The translations under genes were made by a program, and so were the position numbers. Positions 56,529-64,000 of a stretch of 64,000 nt of DNA are shown one piece after another. The DNA lies in the NCBI GenBank assembly GCA_001600455.1, contig BCKC01000009.1:2108001-2172000 (forward strand), in the 5' to 3' direction. The notes below the pieces were generated by a model, which worked only from the letters and a program-made list of their open reading frames with translations, made no database searches and was not told where the DNA came from. This stretch comes from Endocalyx cinctus. Lineage: Eukaryota > Ascomycota > Sordariomycetes > Amphisphaeriales > Apiosporaceae. Numbering within the stretch: position 1 is the first letter of the stretch; each line of letters starts with the position of its first letter.

Positions 56529-58706
56529 ATGGCCACTACGGCTAACCGCCCATTTGCATCACAACACCGTCTTTCTTCTACCGACGACACCGCGGCCGAA
56601 TTTTCTCGACAAACCGAAAAACTCTCGCTTGGTTCCACCCAGGGAGCCGAACAACCAGAATCCAACGCGGTCGAGGCTCAATTTATCACGCCACAAGATT
56701 CCGTTATTGTAACCGCCGACGGAAATCGATTACCTGCTGTGCCAATCGCCGAGGCTCATAAATTAAACGTATTGAAGAACGAGTTAGCCGGTCAACCTCC
56801 AGAGGATGCGGAACAACATGTCAACCATAATGAAAAAGTCGCGTCCAGCGAAATCTCTCGGGAGAAGTCGGCTAATGATAACCCCCTTGCCAATGGCAAA
56901 GCTCTTCAGAAGTCTGCTCAAGGCTCCTTAAGAAAGTCTATGCCCCCGTCCAATACCAATCCTCTATTTCCACCTCTTCCGCTCTACGGTCCTCCCACCT
57001 TACTACGCGATCTCCAATGCACGACTTTTAGGATATCATCGTTCTTCTTAAGCGCCGGTTTCTTAGGCGTAATCGTTCTCGGCTCGTTGTTTACGAGCAT
57101 ACCCGTCTTCTGCAAAAACGTTTGGATGCGCGTGACATTCCGTAATCCAAATGCGCAGAGGCCATTTCACGAGGAAGAAGTAAAAAGAAGTAATTTACGT
57201 AAGGAACAGGAAAGATCGTGGAAGAGGAGAAATTCCCAAGAGTTGGGACTTCGGGATCAAGAGAGTATCCCTTCAGACGGAGGTTTTGTTCCAACAGAAG
57301 GAGGCCCCGATCCAATAATATGCGATGTGGGCTATTACGCGCGACGTGTCGGTCTCGACATAGAAGAATTCCAAGTTCAAACGGAAGATGGCTTTATAAT
57401 TGATCTCTGGCACGTCTTTGATCCCAAAGAATACACCAAGCTCAGTGACCAGGAGAGAGCCTATCGAGGGCCGGATCAGTTCACCGGTGAGACTCGGAGA
57501 CAACTCAAAGACCCAAGCCAAAAACGTAAATTTCCCGTACTATTGATGCATGGTCTTCTTCAAAGTGCCGGCGCCTACTGCGTGAACGACGAGGACTCGC
57601 TCGCTTTCTATCTGTGCAAGTCTGGCTACGACGTTTGGTTAGGGAACAACAGGTGCGGTTTTAACCCAAAACACGCTCTGCTTGATTACTCGGACCCGCG
57701 CATGTGGGCTTGGAATATCCGACAGATGGGAGTTCTTGATTTACCAGCTTTGACGTCGCGCGTCTTATACGAAACCGGGTTCGAGAAGGTTGGCTTGATT
57801 TGCCATTCCCAAGGTACAACTCAAACGTTTGTTGCCTTAGCGAAGGAACAGCGACCCGACCTGGCCGAAAAAATCACCGTTTTTTGCGCCTTAGCTCCGG
57901 CCGCTTATGCCGGTCCTCTGATTGGGAAGATGTATTTCAAATTCATGCGTATCATCTCACCAGGCCTATTTCGGTTGATGTTTGGTATTCACGCGTTCAT
58001 TCCCTTGATGATGACAATGCATAAGTTAGTGCATCCTAAAATATACGGCTGGCTTGGTTACAAGGTCTTCTCGTTCTTATTCGACTGGACTGATGCTCGC
58101 TGGGACCGCGATCTGAGAGATCGTATGTTTCAATTTGCCCCGGTCTACGTCAGCGCCGAGTCTATGCGTTGGTGGTTGGGTCGTGAGTGTTTTGCCAAGC
58201 ATAAGTGCATCCTCTCCACCAAAGAGGAATTGCACCACGAGGAGAGAGAAGATGTGACGGACGGCCCTCTTGCGAATGCGGATGTCAACGCCAATCGGAG
58301 AGACTCTGTGGTCTCCCATGCAAGAGACGAACACCATAAGAGTAGGCCAAAAGGCTCCACCGCGTGGTACGGGGAACAAGTATGCCCGTTTGCCCTGTGG
58401 GTGGCTGGTAATGATAAGCTCGTCGACGGTCAAAAGTTACTTCGTCGATTTGCGAGGGGAAGAGAGCCTCACGTGAAAGTAGTGCACAGCAAAGTAATCC
58501 CCGAGTACGAGCACCTCGACGTGATCTGGGCAATGGATGCTCCGGACCAGATATTCTGCGAAGTTCGCGAGGTCCTTTGGCAGACTTGCAACGTTAGAGA
58601 GAAATGCAGAGTACCAAAAGGATGTGAAAACGTTGCACCGTGGACACCTCCCAGCCCTGCGTTAGAACAACAAAGCGAGGACCAATCCAGCAGCGATTCA
58701 CCTTAA
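56529..58706 (+). CDS. Membrane-anchored acid lipase / sterol esterase (Tgl1/Yeh type)
   Basis: Hydrolase expected to cleave steryl esters, and possibly triacylglycerols, releasing sterol and fatty acid. It acts at lipid droplets or the plasma membrane in yeast relatives. 725 residues, no intron. Residues 1-155 are polar and disordered, and a single membrane segment sits at about 167-192 (FFLSAGFLGVIVLGSLFTSIPVF). An acid-lipase N-terminal motif (EEFQVQTEDGFIIDLWHVF) opens the hydrolase domain, followed by LLMHGLLQSAGAY with the oxyanion region and GYDVWLGNNRC. The nucleophile elbow is CHSQGT with Ser427; Asp in VAGNDKLVD and His in YEHLDVIW complete the triad. The C-terminal tail is Ser-rich. 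Family length for fungal steryl ester hydrolases is similar. Substrate specificity is inferred from the family alone. Confidence 0.92.
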   Translation: MATTANRPFASQHRLSSTDDTAAEFSRQTEKLSLGSTQGAEQPESNAVEAQFITPQDSVIVTADGNRLPAVPIAEAHKLNVLKNELAGQPPEDAEQHVNHNEKVASSEISREKSANDNPLANGKALQKSAQGSLRKSMPPSNTNPLFPPLPLYGPPTLLRDLQCTTFRISSFFLSAGFLGVIVLGSLFTSIPVFCKNVWMRVTFRNPNAQRPFHEEEVKRSNLRKEQERSWKRRNSQELGLRDQESIPSDGGFVPTEGGPDPIICDVGYYARRVGLDIEEFQVQTEDGFIIDLWHVFDPKEYTKLSDQERAYRGPDQFTGETRRQLKDPSQKRKFPVLLMHGLLQSAGAYCVNDEDSLAFYLCKSGYDVWLGNNRCGFNPKHALLDYSDPRMWAWNIRQMGVLDLPALTSRVLYETGFEKVGLICHSQGTTQTFVALAKEQRPDLAEKITVFCALAPAAYAGPLIGKMYFKFMRIISPGLFRLMFGIHAFIPLMMTMHKLVHPKIYGWLGYKVFSFLFDWTDARWDRDLRDRMFQFAPVYVSAESMRWWLGRECFAKHKCILSTKEELHHEEREDVTDGPLANADVNANRRDSVVSHARDEHHKSRPKGSTAWYGEQVCPFALWVAGNDKLVDGQKLLRRFARGREPHVKVVHSKVIPEYEHLDVIWAMDAPDQIFCEVREVLWQTCNVREKCRVPKGCENVAPWTPPSPALEQQSEDQSSSDSP

Positions 58707-59573
58707 TACATTACAAAAAGAATCATCATTGTTGGTTGGACTTGACATTCTTGGATACCAAGAACGTAGTAGATATATGATATGAGTACATGATTAAGAA
58801 TACATATATACGATACAGGAAATGGAACCCGCGGAATATTCATGACATGGGTTATGGTAGCGTCTGGCGCAACGACTTCTATGGAACTACTAAAATAATT
58901 TTGAATTAGCTCTGTACATAATATATATATTTGGATATGCAGACCGACAGCGTGCTGTAGATAGTTATATTTAATATTTGGTTTCGGTGTATTGATTCAG
59001 CAACCATACCTGTCACCGGATCATCCATCTTATTACGTTTAATATAGTAACAGTTAACCAATGACTCTAAATGTACGGTGTAATATTAACAGAATAGTGA
59101 TACCCGGTCCCTCAATAAACCCCCAGATTTCCCCGCAATGAACCCGTATTCATTTCCACTCACGATAAGCTTGTCTCCTCTAGGAATAGACCCAGTTGTA
59201 TGGTACACTGATATCATCTTTGAATACGTTGGCCGGTTGAAGAAAAAGCTACTGTGTAGGTTTCAAATCTTGAAATGATAAGCTCATGGGTGATGGATCC
59301 GATGCATGCCGATGCCCACCTAGATTTGCTTAACCTAGTTAGCATTGGTTACTCTGTTGTTCCATTGCGTTCGTGGACCGTAGTACACTACGTACTTCAG
59401 TATATACCTATATAAATACATATTTCAGCGGTAACACAAATCTCAAGACCAGGCCAAACCAAGCACACATACATCCTTCTTCCCGAAACAAAAATTGACA
59501 ATATCCCAATTCTGCTTATTCCGGTCATAAATAATATAGGTATTGAATAAAGAACAAAAAGAAACAATTCAAA
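58707..59573. other. Intergenic region upstream of the CoA-ligase gene
   Basis: About 870 nt, AT-rich (about TATATATATT at 58922-58931), with TACACTACGTACTTCAGTATATACC near 59383-59407. It holds the lipase 3' end and the ligase promoter. No gene is seen. Confidence 0.45.
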
Positions 59574-61757
59574 ATGGTAATAAAGTCACTCTATGCGGAT
59601 GTGGACATCCCCAATGTGGATTTATGGACGTTTCTATTCGAGAGGAAAGATAGGCCATTCCCGGATACTAAAGGTATGACAAAAACATTGCTTATTTACT
59701 TGTCTCCATACAAAAGGCGCATTGCGTATAAATACACTTTCATAAGACTCTACAAGCCAGTGTCAAATAAACAAGTCATGTAACCGTTCCTGCAGCGCCA
59801 ATGCGGGGATGATTAGCGAGCCGTGTCTCTGTCCCCCTTTAGGCCGTAGGTACTAACGTGTATACGTTACGTACGTATGTCTTAATGTACTATACAAACC
59901 CGGTGTAACTAACACGAAAACAACGAAAACGCCACCAGAAATTTACACCGACGCGGAGACGGGCCGCTCTTACACCCTAGCGCAGGTGAAGGAGACGGCG
60001 CTCGAGTTCGGCAAAGGGTTGAAATCGCAATGGGGTTTCAAGAAGGGCGACGTGCTGGGGTTCTTCTCGTCCAACAGCATCGACTACGCGCCCGCCTTCT
60101 TCGGCGTGCACTGGGCGGGGGGCGCCTGCAGCACCGCGAACCCGACGTACACGACCAAGGAGCTCGCCTTCCAGATGAAGGACTCGGCCGTCAAGGGCAT
60201 CGTCACGCAGCTGGCTTTCCTGCCCGCCGCGCTCGAGGCCGCCCGCGCGATCGGCCTGCCCGAGGATCGCGTCGTCCTCCTCGGCGACGCGAGGGACCCG
60301 GCCGGCAAGTTTAAGCACTTCACCGAGATCCGCAACGAGAGCCGCCTCTGGACGTACTCCCGGACCAGGATCGATCCGAAGAAGGATCTCGCTTTCCTCG
60401 TCTACAGCTCCGGCACGACCGGCTTGCCCAAGGGCGTCATGCTGACGCACTATAACCTCGTGGCTAACCTTATGCAGCTGGAACATGTCGATAGGTTTAA
60501 CGGATTATACCATGCCGGAGGACTGGATGGTAAAGGTGACAGGCAACTCGCTGTGTTACCCTTTTTCCATGTATATGTAAGTTCATTTATGCTCTCTCCC
60601 TCCACCTCAAGAATCAAAGATTAGAGAATGTTGGAAATCCACGTTAGTGGCTTATGCACGATGTATGTACATACCCGCTTACACGGAAGCCGCAGGGTCT
60701 CACGTGTATCGCCTTAGCCGGGTGCCGGATGGGTCTCGAGGCGGTCGTGCTGCCGAAGTTCGAGCTCGAGAAGGCCTGCAAGGTGATCCAGGAGCACAAG
60801 ATCACATTCGCCTCGATCCCGCCGCCGATAGTGCTCGCGCTGGCGAAGCACCCGATCGTGGCCAAGTACGACCTCTCGAGCGTCAAGTTCCTGAACTCGG
60901 GGGCCGCACCTCTGGGCCGGGATCTGGTCGACCTCGTCTGGAAGCGGCTCACGATCCCCGTCATGCAAGGGTACGGGCTGTCGGAGACGGCGCCGACGCT
61001 GACGAAAGGCGTCGTCGCCGACTGGGCCCGCTACAACGGCTCCGTGGGCAAGCTCCTGTCTAACATCGAGGCCAAGTTCGTCGACCTCGAGGGCCGCGAG
61101 GTCGCCCCCGGCGAGGAAGGCGAGCTCTGGGTTAAGGGCCCTAACGTCTTTCCCGGCTACCTTAACCGCCCCGAGCTGCAGAGTACCACGTTCAGCGACG
61201 ACGGGTTTTTCAAGACGGGTGATATCGGCTACGTAGACGATAAGGGAAATTTGTACATCACCGATCGTCTGAAAGAGCTTATCAAATACAGTACGTCCCC
61301 TTTCCCACCTTCCCCTCTATTCGTTTCGCAAAAATAATTCATTTCCCATTTTTCAAACCACCCCTCCCTCCCCCAAACGTATTAAAAAGGTATACATCTA
61401 ACCAATTATCCTCCCGCAACTACAGAGGGATTCCAAGTCGCTCCCGCCGAGCTCGAAGGCCTCCTACTAGGAAACGAAGAGATCGCCGACGTGTGCGTGA
61501 TCGCGGCGCACGACCCCCAACGCGAGACCGAGGTGCCTCGCGCGTACGTGGTCCTGCGTCCGGGCGTGCCGCGCACCGACGAGAAGGCGACCGAAATCGC
61601 CATCTGGGTCGAGGGCCGCGTCGCGGCGCATAAGCGCTTGAGGGGCGGCGTCAGATTTCTCGACGAGATACCTAAGAACGCTAGTGGCAAGTTACTTCGA
61701 CGGGTCCTGAGGGACCGGGCGAAACTCGAGGATCGGAAGGAGGGCCCTAAGTTGTAA
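59574..61757 (+). CDS. 4-coumarate-CoA ligase-like acyl-CoA synthetase (ANL superfamily)
   Basis: Activates a carboxylic acid (an aryl, phenylpropanoid or fatty acid) with ATP to an acyl-AMP and then to acyl-CoA. Four exons (59574-59673, 59939-60576, 60696-61290, 61426-61757) give 554 residues, the usual size. Motifs in order: P-loop YSSGTTGLPKG at about 189-199, the FFHVY segment at the exon 2/3 join, GYGLSETAP at about 338-346, TGDIGYVDDKGNLYITDRLKE at about 420-440 with Asp422 and Arg437 for nucleotide binding, GFQVAPAELE, and catalytic Lys533 in KNASGKLLRR. The C-terminal tripeptide is PKL, close to a PTS1 peroxisomal signal but not the classic SKL. The first intron is long (265 nt). Nearly all codons in exons 2-4 end in G or C. 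The substrate is unknown. Confidence 0.94.
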
Positions 61758-62359
61758 TCTTTTTTTTTTTCTTTTTTTTGGTCCGCCGTGATTCGGTTAA
61801 ACATTAATAGGAAGGATAATAGAGACAGACTGCTATATAGAGGGAATTTTGTTTAATCGAGTTGTAGGGTAGATCTGTATATATAATGTCTGATATGAAT
61901 GCATTATTATATTATGATATACAACAAATTTTCTCATGATAAGGTCTATTACATATATATCGAAATCATATTTGCGAGAGGAGATCTTGCGTTAAATATG
62001 TACATTATTTCTATACAATATATGATACAGTCTAACTTTTCCTTATCCTCGAGCGCCTTACGCAAAATGTATCTAAATGCTATGTGTGTACACGTGTATG
62101 ACTTTGTAAGCTACGTGTATGATCCTGACCAAGGATCTAACATGTTGAATAATTCAACAAAGAACCCTTCCACTCTTCGAGTTACCCCTTCCCTCTTCTG
62201 GTAATAGACCTCTATTTCATCGATACCTTTTCATTTTGTGTGTCACGTTAATACATCAATGCCGAAATGTCCTCCATTGTCCGGCGTAACTCGGCAAAGG
62301 TCTATGCGCGTGCTCATCCGATCATTTAATCTCGGGGAACAAAAAATTTTTTTTTTTGA
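61758..62359. other. Intergenic region between convergent ligase and ATP11 genes
   Basis: About 600 nt between two 3' ends. AT-rich, with T-runs at 61758-61780 and 62346-62358. No gene is seen. Confidence 0.55.
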
Positions 62360-63436
62360 TCAACCCAACTTCTCACTCTCCTCCAGCAACTTCTCAACGC
62401 TAAACTTCCCATCCCCGCGACCAAACTCCTCCAAGAGCCGCCTCTTAGCCGCAGCATCGGCCGCGCTGGTAGCGCCCTGCCCCTCCGCGCCGTAAAAGCG
62501 CTGCAGCAGCATAACGAGGAACCTCGCGTCATCCACCGTCGCGCCCCGACCGTCGACCACGTTTCCGGCCATGAGGACCACCCCTTGCGCCCTCTCGTCC
62601 GATAAGCCGACGACCTGTCCCCCTCCTTCCTTCTTATTCTCGCCGTAATCGGCGTAGTGCGTGATGCTGGTGTGAGGCTGCGCCCACTCCCCCCTGGCCT
62701 TGAACTCGGCCAGCTGCGTGAACAGCACCGTGGCCGTGCCGGACTCGGCGTCGAACACCCACTGTAAGAAATGGATCTCGGCCCCGGCGCCCTCGCGCGG
62801 GACCGGTAGCACGAACGTCGGGTGTCGGCGCGCGGTCGCCTCTAGGGCCTTGTACGTCGACGTCGGGATCACGGCGCATAGCGAGTTGGGGGACGAGGCG
62901 TGGCGCAGGCGCCAGATCGCCGAGAGCTCTTTTACGGGCAGGTCGCGCGCTTTCGATAGGTCGAGGATGGCCGAGAGGGGTTTTATAGAAGAGGAGGGAG
63001 AAGTGGAGTTTCGTGTTTGCGTTTGTGTCGTGCCCGAATCGGACGTAGTAGAGGTATTATTATTCGTAGGCGGCGTAGGTTCTTCGTCGTTGAGGATAGC
63101 GTCGAGGCCCGGCACCGTAGCGGCGTCCTTCTTCTTCAAGTCTCTTATGCGGTCGGCGTAGGCGGCCTTGAGCTCGCCGATATCTCGCAAGCCCTCCTCG
63201 CGCGCTTTCCGGTCCAGCTTTTCCCTGTACTTCTCCGTCACGTTCCGCGGAGCCTGCGTCGTGGCCAGGAACCGCACGTCGTGAACCTGCGCCCACCGTC
63301 GCTGCTGGGGCTGGGATTGGGCTCGGCAGCATCGTAGCAGCGTAGGCGCCCTCGACGAGATTCCGTGCGTGCCCCGCTGGCCGAGACCTGCGCGGAACGC
63401 CGTCGGGAGGCCACGGACTGCCGCCGTTGTTGACAT
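62360..63436 (-). CDS. ATP11: Mitochondrial F1-ATPase assembly chaperone Atp11
   Basis: Mitochondrial matrix chaperone that holds the F1 beta subunit until it pairs with alpha, so it is needed for ATP synthase assembly. 358 residues, no intron. The first 60 or so residues are Arg/Ser/Ala/Gln-rich and acid-poor, a mitochondrial targeting peptide. A basic helix (KYREKLDRKAREEGLRDIGELKAAYADRIRDL) follows, then a Thr/Ser/Asn-rich linker. The core domain then runs with SSSIKPLSAILDLSKARDLPVKELSAIWRLRHAS, FVLPVPRE, IHFLQWVF and ATVLFTQLAEFKARGEWAQPHTSITHYADY, the latter being the family signature. The C-terminal helix (KLLEESEKL) ends the protein. Codon third positions are strongly GC. The start at 63436 is the first Met and gives a good presequence. 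Confidence 0.93.
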   Translation of the reverse strand: MSTTAAVRGLPTAFRAGLGQRGTHGISSRAPTLLRCCRAQSQPQQRRWAQVHDVRFLATTQAPRNVTEKYREKLDRKAREEGLRDIGELKAAYADRIRDLKKKDAATVPGLDAILNDEEPTPPTNNNTSTTSDSGTTQTQTRNSTSPSSSIKPLSAILDLSKARDLPVKELSAIWRLRHASSPNSLCAVIPTSTYKALEATARRHPTFVLPVPREGAGAEIHFLQWVFDAESGTATVLFTQLAEFKARGEWAQPHTSITHYADYGENKKEGGGQVVGLSDERAQGVVLMAGNVVDGRGATVDDARFLVMLLQRFYGAEGQGATSAADAAAKRRLLEEFGRGDGKFSVEKLLEESEKLG

Positions 63437-64000
63437 GGCTAGAAACTATTCGTGAGATCCGATAAAAAATGTTGGACTTAGGCCGTATCGGTCATGAGCG
63501 TTGTTAATTATAGCTGACAGCTGTGGAAGGTTCGTTAACTCAATTGATGAATAGGCTAAGATTTTGATGTCATTCATAAAGCTATGGGCCTTATCAATTA
63601 GTATCTATATCGTTATCAGTTCTGATTGGATATTTTCATATACCTGTCAAATTAAATAAGTATCACTCATATATAAAAGACTTCAATAAAACAATAATTA
63701 CAATTGCAGGCCTTCTACCGATTGGATATCTTGCGAGTGGGTATAAAACTATACAAGACGCGATCATGGATGTTCGAAATATGTGAATTCCATCGAGCCA
63801 GACGGCAGGTTGAGCTTATGATCTTCCTGAGCTATTATAGGAAGACGAGTTCATAAGGTTATGATATAACGTGCCTCATCTTCTATCACGAGATGTTAAC
63901 CTAAAAAGACTAATAGTTTGTATACTGCTTTTCAATGGTTCATAATTATATTTTAAAATATATCGTAATAATTGGGAAGAATGAAAAAAACGATGCTGTC
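63437..64000. other. Intergenic region at the right edge
   Basis: About 560 nt of AT-rich DNA upstream of ATP11, so it probably contains its promoter. No open frame or repeat of note is seen. Confidence 0.5.

Noticed and set aside
54767..61757. Idea that NAT and CoA ligase form a detoxification or biosynthetic cluster
   Set aside because: No lactamase, oxygenase, transporter, regulator, PKS or NRPS gene lies between or beside them, and a sterol esterase intervenes.
1..64000. CRISPR arrays, rRNA genes, intact transposons
   Set aside because: No regularly spaced repeats, no 5S/18S/28S-like sequence and no transposase, integrase or reverse-transcriptase motif was seen on either strand.

Overview
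The window is nuclear DNA of a filamentous ascomycete (Pezizomycotina). The evidence is a set of typical fungal housekeeping genes split by short GT-AG introns (mostly 50-130 nt), secreted fungal enzymes and a GPI-type wall protein, and AT-rich intergenic DNA full of short palindromes such as TACCTAGGTA and TACGGAGTA. Sordariomycetes is my best guess, but no marker here settles the class. I see no operons, CRISPR, rRNA or convincing tRNA, and no intact transposon.

Layout. 0-6 kb, minus strand: the 5' part of a SERCA-type Ca2+-ATPase (runs off the left edge), the Ran GTPase GSP1, and the proteasome chaperone NAS2. 6.9-9.6 kb, plus strand: a small secreted cysteine protein and a secreted class 3 lipase. 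11.7-18.7 kb, plus strand: a 14-3-3 protein with two micro-exons and a synaptojanin-like SAC/inositol 5-phosphatase. 20.4-29.0 kb, plus strand: an unrecognised serine-rich protein, the U1 snRNP factor PRP39 and mitochondrial cytochrome c peroxidase. 29-35 kb is empty of recognisable genes. 35.2-41.0 kb, plus strand: a GH16 glucanase, an unrecognised charged coiled-coil protein and a GPI-type Ser/Thr-rich protein. 41-47 kb is gene-poor and AT-rich, with a possible decayed cysteine/histidine gene. 47.1-63.4 kb is gene-dense: an SH3BGR/thioredoxin-fold protein with extreme charged tails (+), the peroxisomal AAA ATPase PEX6 (-), an arylamine N-acetyltransferase (+), a sterol-esterase-type lipase (+), a 4-coumarate-CoA-ligase-like enzyme (+) and the F1-ATPase assembly factor ATP11 (-).

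Function. Most genes are independent housekeeping units. Two loose themes appear: secretion and cell wall (lipase, small Cys protein, GH16, GPI protein), and lipid/peroxisome metabolism between 49 and 62 kb (PEX6, sterol esterase, acyl-CoA ligase ending in a PTS1-like tripeptide). There is no biosynthetic gene cluster. I found no clear new system. The best leads are the decayed Cys/His gene at 41.9-42.9 kb, the 441-nt open intron in PRP39, and four unrecognised or very divergent proteins. All exon models were made by reading splice signals and frames by eye, and family assignments come from recalled motifs, not from a search.
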